Translations under genes and position numbers: made by a program | Assembly (NCBI RefSeq): GCF_003429095.1 | Contig: NZ_QVTE01000055.1 | Span: forward strand, 36,693-100,692 | Length of the DNA: 64,000 bases | Origin: Peribacillus saganii | GTDB lineage: Bacteria > Bacillota > Bacilli > Bacillales > DSM-1321 | Direction of reading: 5' to 3' | Shown here: positions 45,098 to 54,078 of the stretch, piece after piece | Layout of the letters: each line of letters begins with the position of its first letter | Position numbering within the stretch: the first letter of the stretch is position 1 | The notes under the pieces: generated by a model | Seen by the model: the letters and a program-made list of their open reading frames with translations, nothing else | Database searches by the model: none | What the model was told of the DNA's origin: nothing

Positions 45098-45763
45098 ATG
45101 TCAATGAAACAAGGATTACGGATTGATAACAGGGATACCCTTCACCTTAAAGTGTGCAATGTTATCCGGGAAGCAATCATCAGAGGGGACTTTAAACCTG
45201 GGGAACGGCTGAAGCAATCAGACATGGCCGAACAGCTTGGTGTCAGCCGGATGCCGGTCAGAGAAGCGTTCAGAAAATTGGAGTCAGAAGGACTAATCAT
45301 CCTGGAGCCTCATAAAGGAGCAATCGTTAAATCGATTCAGGTAGAAGACGTCGCAGAAATATATGCGCTGAGGGCAGAGCTTGAAAGAATAGCGGTGGAG
45401 CAAAGTGCAGACCTGCTGACAAATGATGATACTCAGCAGCTTAGCTACCTGGCTGATCAAATGGAAACAGCTGAAGATGTTGATGATTTTGTGCAATACA
45501 ATATTGATTTTCATAAGCTTCTGATAAAGCGCTGCAACTGGGAACGGCTGAATACCTTTATTACAACATTATGGAATGGCCTTCCGCAGCAAACTCCCCA
45601 TTTGCTTGAAGGGCAGACTGAAATGTCTAACAAGGAACACAGGGCAATTATTAATGCAATTCAGAACAAAGAAAAAGGCAAAGCAGGGAAACTTGTAGCT
45701 GAACATATTAAGCGGACCGGTGAAAAGCTAATTAATAGTTTAGAGAAAGAAGGGCAGTCATAA
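45098..45763 (+). CDS. FCD-domain GntR-family regulator 3
   Basis: 221 residues. Winged helix at residues 15-85 (MAEQLGVSRMPVREAFRKLESEGL) and FCD domain at 95-210 (IYALRAELERIAVEQ, YNIDFHKLLIK). It is the third FCD regulator of the window and resembles the one at 40572 more than the one at 32232. Site D upstream and site E downstream, before the CoA ligase genes, make it a candidate for the protein that binds these operators. GAAAGG precedes the ATG. Confidence 0.9.
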   Translation: MSMKQGLRIDNRDTLHLKVCNVIREAIIRGDFKPGERLKQSDMAEQLGVSRMPVREAFRKLESEGLIILEPHKGAIVKSIQVEDVAEIYALRAELERIAVEQSADLLTNDDTQQLSYLADQMETAEDVDDFVQYNIDFHKLLIKRCNWERLNTFITTLWNGLPQQTPHLLEGQTEMSNKEHRAIINAIQNKEKGKAGKLVAEHIKRTGEKLINSLEKEGQS

Positions 45764-45787
45764 TCACGGCCTTTTTTTGAAGAAAAA

Positions 45788-45799
45788 ATTGGATCCAAT
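45788..45799 (+). promoter_or_regulatory. ATTGGATCCAAT-type operator, site E
   Basis: ATTGGATCCAATATCCTATT lies directly before the TTGGAGG of the SucC-like gene. The core is identical to site C. Confidence 0.75.
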
Positions 45800-45820
45800 A
45801 TCCTATTTGGAGGTAATAAG

Positions 45821-47020
45821 ATGGGTAGAATGCTCGAAGATGCCAGTAAAACAATTCTGAAAGAAAATGGAATTCCTGTTCCTATGCATTGGGTAGTCGA
45901 ATCTGCTGAAGAGATCAGCCAGGAACAACTTTATAGCTCACGTGTCCTAAAAGCACTCGTTCCAGTTGGGAAACGTGGCAAAGCAGGAGCGATCAAATTC
46001 GCTGATAATGTAGATGATGCACAAACTAAAGCAAGAGAGCTTTTCGGAATGACAGTAAGAAACTATCCAGTCAACAAAGTTTTAGTAGAAGAAAAAATTA
46101 ATATTGATGAAGAATGGTATGTTTCGATTACGATAGATCCACTGCAAAAAACACCGGTCATCATAGCAACGACAGAGGGCGGAGTGGAAGTGGAGGATCT
46201 GGTAAAGGATTCACCCGAAAAGGTTGTTATTTATAATGTAGAACCATTTTCTCAGCTGCACCCTTATGAAGCGAAGGAAATATGGAGCAGGCTTGGGGTA
46301 ACAGGAAAACCGCTTGTAAAGGCGACATCGGTGCTTTGCAAGCTTTATGAAGTGTTCATCAAATACGATTGCTACATTCTTGAAATTAATCCTTTAGTCC
46401 TTACAAAGGATGAGGATGTCATGGCAGCTGCTTCGGTCATGGGAGTAGATGATTCAGCCCTTTATCGCCACCCGGAACTAGCAGGGATTGTCGAATCTGG
46501 CAGTGAACGTTCATGGAGACCTCTGACAGATCTTGAAAAAGAAATGGTTAAGGTAAATGATGCAGATTATCGCGGTACTGCCAGATATACGGAAATGGAA
46601 GGCGGAAATATTGGCTTTATGTGCGGCGGCGGCGGCGGAAGCTTATTGAGCTTTGATGTGCTTGTTTCATTGGGTGCATCTCCGGCCAATTACACTGAAA
46701 CAGGCGGAAATCCTTCAGAGGAAAAAGTTTATGGATTAACAAAAGGGATTTTATCCAAAGCGGGCGTTGAAGGGCTGTTCGTCTCTCAAAATATAACAAA
46801 TAACACGCAAATTGACGTAATGGCAAGAGGAATTGTCAAAGCTGTCCGGGAGCTTGGTCTCGATCCAGCCACATTCCCGATTGTTGTGCGGCAGGCCGGG
46901 GTTAATGATGAAGAAGGAAAGCGCGTTTTTGTTGAAGCAGGCATTACTTATTTTGGGGAAGATCATACGATTGAAGAAGCAGCCGCAGTTATGGTGCAGA
47001 AGATGAAGGAGGTATGTTAA
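45821..47020 (+). CDS. SucC-like acyl-CoA ligase beta subunit (succinate/malate/itaconate type)
   Basis: 399 residues. ATP-grasp domain in the N-terminal half (LVPVGKRGKAGAIKFADN, VLVEEKINIDEEWYVSI) with metal ligands in LEINPLVLTKD. The C-terminal CoA-ligase part has GGGGGSLLSFDVLVSLGASPANYTETGG. The family makes dicarboxylyl-CoA from succinate, malate, itaconate or citramalate. Because it lies with a CitE-like lyase rather than with TCA genes, a diacid other than succinate is likely. GGAGG lies 8 nt before the ATG, and operator E is just upstream. Confidence 0.85.
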   Translation: MGRMLEDASKTILKENGIPVPMHWVVESAEEISQEQLYSSRVLKALVPVGKRGKAGAIKFADNVDDAQTKARELFGMTVRNYPVNKVLVEEKINIDEEWYVSITIDPLQKTPVIIATTEGGVEVEDLVKDSPEKVVIYNVEPFSQLHPYEAKEIWSRLGVTGKPLVKATSVLCKLYEVFIKYDCYILEINPLVLTKDEDVMAAASVMGVDDSALYRHPELAGIVESGSERSWRPLTDLEKEMVKVNDADYRGTARYTEMEGGNIGFMCGGGGGSLLSFDVLVSLGASPANYTETGGNPSEEKVYGLTKGILSKAGVEGLFVSQNITNNTQIDVMARGIVKAVRELGLDPATFPIVVRQAGVNDEEGKRVFVEAGITYFGEDHTIEEAAAVMVQKMKEVC

Positions 47021-47938
47021 ATGGCAATTCTAATTGATAAGAATACTAGAATCTTTGTCCAGGGAATCACCGGAAGGGAAGCTTCCATGATTGTCAGCCA
47101 TACCCTTGCATACGGTACAAAAATCTATGCGGGGATCACCCCAGGAAAAGGCGGACAGCAAGTCCAGGGCATTCCCGTTTACGACACGGTTAAGGAAGCT
47201 GTAGAAAAGCATAACGTAAATGCCAGCCTGGTTGTTGTACCACCAGCCTTTACGCTGGATGCTGTTTTGGAAGCGATAAAAAACGGAATAAAATTAATTG
47301 TAGTTACTACTGAAAATATCCCGCAGCATGATGTCATAAAATTGTTATATATCGCTCGAAAAGAAAATGTAATCATCATTGGGCCAAACACAGTTGGGAT
47401 GATTAATCCTAAGGATCGCATAAAAATGGGTTCCATTGGCGGCGACCGTCCTGATCGCTGTTTTGTTCCTGGCAATGTTGGCGTTATTTCCAGAAGCGGC
47501 GGAATGACAGCAGAAACTTCATGGATGGTAAAGCGGGCAGGGTTTGGTGTAACGACGAGTGTAGGAATTGGAGGCGATAGTTTTATCGGATCTACCATTA
47601 AGGATTTGCTGGCTCTATATGAAAAAGATGAAGAGACAGAAGCTGTCGTTACTTTCTCTGAACCTGGCACATCATTCGAAGAAGATGCAGCACAATTTTT
47701 AAAAGAAGGCGGGTTCACAAAACCGTTAATCTCCTTTGTAGCCGGTAAGTTTACGGAAAACCTGCCTGAAGGTACCGTTTTTGGCCATGCAGGAGCAATG
47801 ATTTCAGGCAACACTGGCCGCCCATCGCTAAAAGTGAAAGCGCTTCAAGAGGCAGGAGCCCATGTGGTTGAACGTTACGACGATATGATTGGTCTATTAA
47901 AATCCGTACTCGGAGAAAAAGTGGGGGAAGCAAAATGA
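47021..47938 (+). CDS. SucD-like acyl-CoA ligase alpha subunit
   Basis: 305 residues. N-terminal CoA-binding Rossmann fold (FVQGITGREASMIVSHTLAYGTKIYAGITPGKGG) and the phosphohistidine segment GHAGAMISGNTG near residue 250. It pairs with the beta subunit directly upstream; the beta stop is followed at once by its ATG, with GGAGG before it. The catalytic His is kept, so the enzyme should be active. Confidence 0.88.
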   Translation: MAILIDKNTRIFVQGITGREASMIVSHTLAYGTKIYAGITPGKGGQQVQGIPVYDTVKEAVEKHNVNASLVVVPPAFTLDAVLEAIKNGIKLIVVTTENIPQHDVIKLLYIARKENVIIIGPNTVGMINPKDRIKMGSIGGDRPDRCFVPGNVGVISRSGGMTAETSWMVKRAGFGVTTSVGIGGDSFIGSTIKDLLALYEKDEETEAVVTFSEPGTSFEEDAAQFLKEGGFTKPLISFVAGKFTENLPEGTVFGHAGAMISGNTGRPSLKVKALQEAGAHVVERYDDMIGLLKSVLGEKVGEAK

Positions 47939-49299
47939 CATTATCAAAAGCATTGGCGGAATATGTAACTGCTTTAAAATTTGAAGACTTGCCAGAAGAA
48001 GTGGTTGAATTTACAAAGCTGTGCATCCTTGACTGGTATGGGTCCGCCATCGCGGGAAAAGATAAAAAGCCGGTACAGTCGATAAAAGAATTAGTGGAGG
48101 AATGGGGAGGACATGAACAGGCCAGCCTGGTAACGGGTGGAAAGTCATCGATTGGCCATGCTTCCTTAGTAAATGGTGCTGCAAGCCATATTGTGGAACT
48201 TGACGATATTCATAAATCATCTATTATCCATGCAGCAACGGTAGTTATCCCTGCAGCAGTTGCAGCAGCGGAAGCACACGGGCTGAGCGGAAAAGAACTG
48301 ATCACCTCTATTGTAGCAGGGTATGAGGTTTGTTACCGTATCGGTGAAGCAGTATCTCCATCACATTATTATTATTGGCACAATACTGCAACATGTGGCA
48401 CTTTCGGTTCGGCAGCTGCAGTTGCAAAGCTATTAAAATTAAATGTTGAACAAACGATGCATGCTCTCGGCAATGCAGGAACCCAGGCAGCCGGATTATG
48501 GGAATTCATTGAAGATGGTGCTAATACTAAACAGCTCCATACAGCAAAAGCTGCATATAATGGTGCCATGGCAGCACTGCTCGCAAAAAAGGATTTCACA
48601 GGAGCAAGCCAGATACTGGAAGGGCGAAGGGGATTCTTTAATGCAATGTCTGAGTCCTTTGACATTTCTAAGATTACAAACAATCTTGGCCAGGAATATA
48701 AAATCATTGAAAATAGCTTTAAAATACATGCATCCTGCCGTCATACACATCCGGCAGTTGATTGCATCCTCGACATCATGAACGAACACTCCATAGATTA
48801 CAAGCAAATCAGCCGCATCACAATCAAAACCTATCAAACTGTCATCAATATTACGGATAAACCAAATCCTGACACAGTCTATGCATCAAAATTCAGCAGC
48901 CAGTTCTGCGCAGCACTGGCGGCGGTGAAAGGATCTGCAGGATTAGCGGACTTTAACGAAGAGCGCTTAGCCGATCAGGAAATTATAGAAGTCATGAACA
49001 AGGTAGAAGTTATGGTCGATCCTTATTATGAATCAGCTTATCCCGAAAAGTGGGGAGCTTTGACAGAGGTTGAACTCGAAACCGGCAAAAAGTACTCCAA
49101 GTCTACGGATTATCCAAAAGGAGATCCGGAGAATATGGCAAGCCGAGATGAGCTGATCCAGAAGTTCGTCACGATGACTGCCGGGTTATTGAATGATTCC
49201 GAAAGCCAGGTCCAGGCAATTTTAGGATTGGATAAAATAAATGTGAGTGAATGGCTGAAGGGAGAAACGAGGGAAGCAGAATGCCATCCAATACCGTAA
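47935..49299 (+). CDS. MmgE/PrpD-family protein, copy 2
   Basis: 454 residues. Same family as the protein at 42144 but clearly diverged: SSIIHAATVVIPAAVAAAEAHG, SPSHYYYWHNTATCGTFGSAAAV and KIHASCRHTHPAVDCIL are the corresponding conserved stretches. Having two family members in one island suggests that one acts on the incoming acid and the other on an intermediate or isomer. The ATG overlaps the SucD-like stop, and the 3' end overlaps the cytochrome gene by 19 bp. Confidence 0.85.
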   Translation: MTLSKALAEYVTALKFEDLPEEVVEFTKLCILDWYGSAIAGKDKKPVQSIKELVEEWGGHEQASLVTGGKSSIGHASLVNGAASHIVELDDIHKSSIIHAATVVIPAAVAAAEAHGLSGKELITSIVAGYEVCYRIGEAVSPSHYYYWHNTATCGTFGSAAAVAKLLKLNVEQTMHALGNAGTQAAGLWEFIEDGANTKQLHTAKAAYNGAMAALLAKKDFTGASQILEGRRGFFNAMSESFDISKITNNLGQEYKIIENSFKIHASCRHTHPAVDCILDIMNEHSIDYKQISRITIKTYQTVINITDKPNPDTVYASKFSSQFCAALAAVKGSAGLADFNEERLADQEIIEVMNKVEVMVDPYYESAYPEKWGALTEVELETGKKYSKSTDYPKGDPENMASRDELIQKFVTMTAGLLNDSESQVQAILGLDKINVSEWLKGETREAECHPIP

Positions 49300-49931
49300 C
49301 CCAGCTAAATTACACGGCGTCGACGAGAAAGAGCAGATTTGTCCTGTCCAGGCTGCATTCCCTGGCAGGGCTCCTGCCTCTTGGCATTTTTATGGTGGAG
49401 CATCTGCTTTCCAATGCATTAGCCATTTTTGGGGCTGAACGATATAACGAGCATATAGCGATGCTTCAAGCGATTCCATTTTTGCCGCTTTTCGAGATTA
49501 CCTTGATCGCAATTCCGCTATTATTTCATGCGATTTATGGCATCTACTTATCATTTATTTCTAAACCAAACGCAAATGTTTACAAATACCAGCGAAACAT
49601 ATATTTCATGCTTCAAAGAGTTACGGGAATTATTACTTTAATATTTGTAATCTATCACGTATGGTCATTCAGGCTGGGCCCGTTATTAAGCGGCACAGAA
49701 GTCAGTCACAGCCTTGTCAGTGAACATCTGGCTAATCCATTCATATTTGTATTCTATATCACTGGGGTAATTAGTGCTATATTCCATTTCTCAAATGGAA
49801 TTACAACCGGATTAATCACATGGGGAATAACGGCCGGTCCTGCGTCACAAAGGGTCGCTAGGAAGATCTGTACGGGTGTTTTTGTCATATTGGCAGGAAT
49901 GGCCGTTGTCAGTTTATTTTCCTTCCTATAA
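49281..49931 (+). CDS. succinate dehydrogenase cytochrome b558 subunit, additional copy (SdhC-like)
   Basis: About 216 residues with five membrane spans, the Bacillus-type di-heme cytochrome b558 that hands electrons to menaquinone. Conserved His residues lie in RLHSLAGLLPLGIFMVEHLLSN, LFHAIYGIY, YHVWSF and FHFSNGI. I choose ATG 49281 because GAGGGA is 6 nt upstream; the frame is open to 49251. It starts inside the end of the MmgE/PrpD gene. Housekeeping sdhCAB is normally elsewhere in Bacillaceae, so this is probably a second set. Confidence 0.9.
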   Translation: MPSNTVTQLNYTASTRKSRFVLSRLHSLAGLLPLGIFMVEHLLSNALAIFGAERYNEHIAMLQAIPFLPLFEITLIAIPLLFHAIYGIYLSFISKPNANVYKYQRNIYFMLQRVTGIITLIFVIYHVWSFRLGPLLSGTEVSHSLVSEHLANPFIFVFYITGVISAIFHFSNGITTGLITWGITAGPASQRVARKICTGVFVILAGMAVVSLFSFL

Positions 49932-49961
49932 TATGGTCCGACAAACGGAGGTTATAAAGTA

Positions 49962-51731
49962 ATGGGCAATCAGGAAATTATTGTCGTTGGCGGAGGCCTT
50001 GCAGGCTTGATGGCTACGATTAAAATAGCAGAGGCAAAAAAGAAAGTAAAACTGTTTTCTCTCGTTCCGGTTCGCCGGTCACATTCAGTATGCGCCCAGG
50101 GAGGAATTAATGGGGCAGTGAATACAAAGGGAGAGGGAGACTCCATATGGGAGCATTTCGATGACACGGTTTATGGCGGGGATTTCCTTGCCAATCAGCC
50201 TCCTGTCAAAGCGATGTGCGAAGCGGCACCGGATATCATCTATTTGCTGGCAAGGATGGGCGTACAGTTCAACAGGACTGAAGAAGGCCATATTGATTTT
50301 AGGAGACTGGGAGGAGCGAAATACTCCCGTACCGCCTTTGCAGGATCAACAACCGGCCAGCAGATTCTCTACGCCCTAGACGAGCAGGTTCGCCGCTATG
50401 AATCGGAAGGTTTGGTTGAAAAATTCGAGTATTGGGAGCTTGTTTCCCTTATTAAGGACGAAGAGGGTGCTTGCCGCGGGATTATCGCAGAGGACCTGAA
50501 AACAATGGAATGCCAATCTTTTCCTGCTGATGCTGTTATTCTGGCATCCGGCGGAATCGGCAATATTTTTAGAAAAAGCACTAATTCTATCATTAATACA
50601 GGCAGTGCACATAGTATTGCGTATCAGCAAGGTGCAAAATATGCAAACGGAGAATTTATCCAAATCCATCCAACAGCAATTCCAGGCGATGATAAACTTC
50701 GTTTAATGTCTGAATCTGCAAGAGGAGAAGGCGGAAGGGTTTGGGTATACCGCGACGGGAGGCCTTGGTATTTTCTTGAAGATAAGTATCCTGCATACGG
50801 CAACTTGGTTCCAAGGGATATTGCTACCAGAGAAATCTTTTCTGTTTGTGTCGATTTAAAGCTTGGAATTAATGGAGAAAACATGGTTTATCTTGATCTT
50901 TCCCATCTTCCTGCAGAAATGCTGCAGAAGAAGCTCGGCGGGATTTTAGATATATATGAAAAATTTGTTGGAGAAGACCCTAGAAAATTGCCAATGAAGA
51001 TCTTCCCGGCAATGCATTACTCAATGGGCGGCCTTTGGGTGGATTATGACCAAATGACCAATATTCCGGGGCTTTTTGCTTGCGGTGAATGTGATTATCA
51101 GTTTCATGGAGGAAACCGCCTGGGAGCTAATTCATTAGTATCGGCAATTTATGGCGGCATGGTAGCAGGCCCTAAAGCTGTGAACTATATCAGCGGGCTG
51201 GAAAAATCCGTTGAAAATCTGCCAGACTCACTATTCGAAAACGAGCGGCTGAGACAGGATGAGAAAACAGAACAAATTTATAAAATGGACGGTTATGAAA
51301 ATCCTTTCCAGCTTCACGTCGAAATGAGTGATTGGATGGTCGACAATGTGACAGTAGTCCGTTACAATGACCGTCTTCAAAAAACGGATGAAAAGCTTCA
51401 GGAATTGCTTGAAAGATACAACAATATTGGCATTGATGATACAACCAGATGGCAAAACAAGACAGTGCCTTTTGTTCGCCAATTGAAAAATATGCTTGAA
51501 TTAGCGAGGGTTATTACGATTGGGGCACTTAACAGGAATGAGAGCCGAGGTGCCCACTATAAACCTGAATTTCCTGATCGGGATGATGAAAATTGGCTCA
51601 AGACAACAATCGCTGAATACAGTCCGCTAGGCCCGGTACTTTCTTATGAAGATGTGGACACTCAGTTTATTGCTCCAAGACAAAGAAGATATGACATTGT
51701 CACATCAAGCAAAGAAACAGCCAAAGCATAA
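49962..51731 (+). CDS. succinate dehydrogenase-type flavoprotein subunit (SdhA-like)
   Basis: 589 residues. N-terminal FAD site VVGGGLAGLMATIKIAEA. The RRSHSVCAQGGINGA stretch contains the His that binds FAD covalently in succinate dehydrogenases. Later SESARGEGGRVWVYRDG, HYSMGGLWVDYDQ, FACGECDYQFHGGNRLGANSL and the catalytic Arg region ESRGAHYKPEFPDRDDENW are intact. It oxidises succinate or a substituted succinate. GGAGG precedes the ATG, 30 bp after the cytochrome gene. Confidence 0.93.
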   Translation: MGNQEIIVVGGGLAGLMATIKIAEAKKKVKLFSLVPVRRSHSVCAQGGINGAVNTKGEGDSIWEHFDDTVYGGDFLANQPPVKAMCEAAPDIIYLLARMGVQFNRTEEGHIDFRRLGGAKYSRTAFAGSTTGQQILYALDEQVRRYESEGLVEKFEYWELVSLIKDEEGACRGIIAEDLKTMECQSFPADAVILASGGIGNIFRKSTNSIINTGSAHSIAYQQGAKYANGEFIQIHPTAIPGDDKLRLMSESARGEGGRVWVYRDGRPWYFLEDKYPAYGNLVPRDIATREIFSVCVDLKLGINGENMVYLDLSHLPAEMLQKKLGGILDIYEKFVGEDPRKLPMKIFPAMHYSMGGLWVDYDQMTNIPGLFACGECDYQFHGGNRLGANSLVSAIYGGMVAGPKAVNYISGLEKSVENLPDSLFENERLRQDEKTEQIYKMDGYENPFQLHVEMSDWMVDNVTVVRYNDRLQKTDEKLQELLERYNNIGIDDTTRWQNKTVPFVRQLKNMLELARVITIGALNRNESRGAHYKPEFPDRDDENWLKTTIAEYSPLGPVLSYEDVDTQFIAPRQRRYDIVTSSKETAKA

Positions 51732-51745
51732 AGAGCAGGAGGTGA

Positions 51746-52513
51746 ATGGTAATGACAGCCACTACAGTGGATAAATTGGTACAGTTAAAGGTAAGAAGAA
51801 AGGACAGCACAACCGGTGAATCCTATTGGGAAGAGTTTTCGGTCCCTTTCAGGACGAATATGAACGTTATTTCTGCTTTAATGGAGATTCAAAAAAATCC
51901 TGTCAATGCAAAAGGGGAAAAAGTCCGTTCTGTTGCATGGGAGTATAATTGCCTGGAGGAAGTTTGCGGGGCATGCAGCATGAGAATCAATGGAAAGGTC
52001 CGCCAGGCCTGCTCCACCCTGGTGGACCGTCTAGAACAGCCAATTACCCTAGAGCCCATGGATACATTTCCAGTTGAAAAGGATTTGGTAGTCGATCGAA
52101 GCCGGATGTTTAATGCCCTGCAGAAAATCAAAGGGTGGGTTCCGATTGATGGTACATACGGTCTTGGATCTGGCCCCTTAATTTCTGCAGACCATCAGCA
52201 GGAGGCATATAAATACTCAACCTGCATGACTTGCGGCTGCTGTCTGGAAGCATGCCCGAATGTAAACAGCGGCTCACCATTCATTGGTCCGCAAGCAATG
52301 GGCCAGGTTAAATATTTTAATATGCATCCAACCGGTTCATTGCAAAAGAATGAAAGACTTGAAGTGGTAATTGGGGAAGAAGGAATCGCGAATTGCGGAA
52401 GTTCACAAAACTGTGTCCAGGTTTGCCCTAAAGGAATCCCGCTTACAACAGCCATTGCGGAATTGAACCGGGACGGCAATCGGTACGCATTATGGAGCTG
52501 GTTAAAAAAATGA
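51746..52513 (+). CDS. succinate dehydrogenase-type iron-sulfur subunit (SdhB-like)
   Basis: 255 residues. All three cluster-binding regions are present: CLEEVCGACSMRING with a later CSTLVD for [2Fe-2S], CMTCGCCLEACPNV for [4Fe-4S], and CGSSQNCVQVCPKGIPL for [3Fe-4S]. It links the flavoprotein to the cytochrome. AGGAGG lies before the ATG, 14 bp after the flavoprotein gene. Confidence 0.94.
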   Translation: MVMTATTVDKLVQLKVRRKDSTTGESYWEEFSVPFRTNMNVISALMEIQKNPVNAKGEKVRSVAWEYNCLEEVCGACSMRINGKVRQACSTLVDRLEQPITLEPMDTFPVEKDLVVDRSRMFNALQKIKGWVPIDGTYGLGSGPLISADHQQEAYKYSTCMTCGCCLEACPNVNSGSPFIGPQAMGQVKYFNMHPTGSLQKNERLEVVIGEEGIANCGSSQNCVQVCPKGIPLTTAIAELNRDGNRYALWSWLKK

Positions 52514-54078
52514 GGATTCATAACAGTTATCAATATGATGTCATCGTGGTTGGAGGCGGCCAGGCTGCACTTGCTGCAGCTATCTCTGCAAAAGAGGAAG
52601 GGTCCGCAGTTGCATTAATTACAAAAGGAAAAGCAGGGCTGGGAGGCTCATCGGTAATTTCCGATGGAGTGCATTCCACTATATTCTCTCCAGGAGATTC
52701 CCCGGAGATTTTCTGCCAAGACATGATCGCAGGCGGAAAGGGACTATCGGACCGCAGATTAGCTGAAATTTTGGCTGAAGAATGTACGAATAGAGTAAAT
52801 GAACTCGAAAGCAAGTACGGCATTCCTCAGCAGCTGGAAAGAAAGGTAAGCACACCGGGGCATTCGTTTCCAAGAAGATCCTATGCTCCTGGCGGGGTTG
52901 GAAGAAACGTTACAAGGCCGATGAGGGAATATGCACAGTCAGCAGGGATTGATTTTTTTGAGCAATCGTCCATAGTTGATCTAATCAAAGGTGATACCGG
53001 TATTGTGGGTGCCTTTGTCCAAAATGAAGAGGGAATGCAGGCTTTTTATGCTGGTTCAGTGATTTTGGCCACCGGAGGTTTTGGAGGATTGTATGCCTCT
53101 TCGGATAACCCGCGTGATGTTAGCGGAGAAGCAATCGGAATGGCGTGGAGGCATGGTGCGGTATTGCGGGATATGGAATTTATCCAATTTTATCCGTATC
53201 GTCTTCAGCACCCGGCAAACCTTGATGTGATGACTAGGATTTTTGGCAAGGGTGCCATTCTTCTTAATCAAAATAACGAGCGTTTTATGGAATCTTTCCC
53301 GCGAAAGGAACTGGAAACAAGAGATATTATCAGCTATGAAATGTTTAAGCAACACAAAGTGCTGCTTGACTTTTCTAGTGTAGCGGGAGCAGATCTTGAG
53401 CATGATAGTCCATTGCTGTACCGTACACTGAAAAAAGGATATCAGGGTGAATATATTATGAGCCCTGTTCAGCATTATTGCATGGGTGGGATCAAGACAG
53501 ACGAATATGGAAGAACCAATCTGCCCGGGTTGTATGCCTGCGGAGAGTGTTCAGGGGGGCTCCATGGTGCCAATCGGCTTGGTGGAGGTTCATTGACAGA
53601 AGCCTTGGTGTTTGGCAAGCGAACTGGATATATGGCTACAAAAGAAAGCAAAGACAGGATTGGAATAGCAGCTGAGCAAGAATTTGCAGTGGAGGCCGAT
53701 GAGGCCGCAGCTTCAGACTTTAATGAACAAGAAGTAATTAAGGCGATTAAAACTATCATGTGGACTAAAGCAGGAATTGAACGGACATCCCAGTCTTTGC
53801 TGGAGGCAGCCAATGAACTGGATACTCTGGCGGACCAGCTGGAAAAGGAAAAGGGAATAGCGGCACTTCAGCTGCATGATAAGGTAAGGGCTGCCTGGGC
53901 AGCTGCTCATTCTGCTTCTGTCAGAAAAGAAAGCAGAGGGGCCCATAAGCTGCTGGATTTCAGGGAACAGAGTTCAGATTGGGAATTAACCATTTCGGTA
54001 TTGGGAAAAGAACTCTTCTTTACAAAGCAGGGGGAAACCATAAAAGGGGTAGATGCAAGTGCGAACCATTCAGTATAA
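52510..54078 (+). CDS. extra FAD-dependent SdhA/aspartate oxidase-like flavoprotein
   Basis: About 522 residues. FAD site YDVIVVGGGQAALAAAISAKEEG and the fumarate reductase/L-aspartate oxidase fold, with GGFGGLYASSDNPRDVSGEAIGMAW, HYCMGGIKTDEYGRTNLPGLYACGECSGG and the Arg-containing SVRKESRGAHKLLDFRE. The position of the covalent FAD His of SdhA is occupied by LGGSSVISDG, so FAD is probably bound non-covalently. It may be a soluble succinate/fumarate-type oxidoreductase or an alternative subunit for the same SdhBC. The ATG overlaps the SdhB-like stop as ATGA; an in-frame ATG at 52492 is less likely. Confidence 0.78.
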   Translation: MRIHNSYQYDVIVVGGGQAALAAAISAKEEGSAVALITKGKAGLGGSSVISDGVHSTIFSPGDSPEIFCQDMIAGGKGLSDRRLAEILAEECTNRVNELESKYGIPQQLERKVSTPGHSFPRRSYAPGGVGRNVTRPMREYAQSAGIDFFEQSSIVDLIKGDTGIVGAFVQNEEGMQAFYAGSVILATGGFGGLYASSDNPRDVSGEAIGMAWRHGAVLRDMEFIQFYPYRLQHPANLDVMTRIFGKGAILLNQNNERFMESFPRKELETRDIISYEMFKQHKVLLDFSSVAGADLEHDSPLLYRTLKKGYQGEYIMSPVQHYCMGGIKTDEYGRTNLPGLYACGECSGGLHGANRLGGGSLTEALVFGKRTGYMATKESKDRIGIAAEQEFAVEADEAAASDFNEQEVIKAIKTIMWTKAGIERTSQSLLEAANELDTLADQLEKEKGIAALQLHDKVRAAWAAAHSASVRKESRGAHKLLDFREQSSDWELTISVLGKELFFTKQGETIKGVDASANHSV

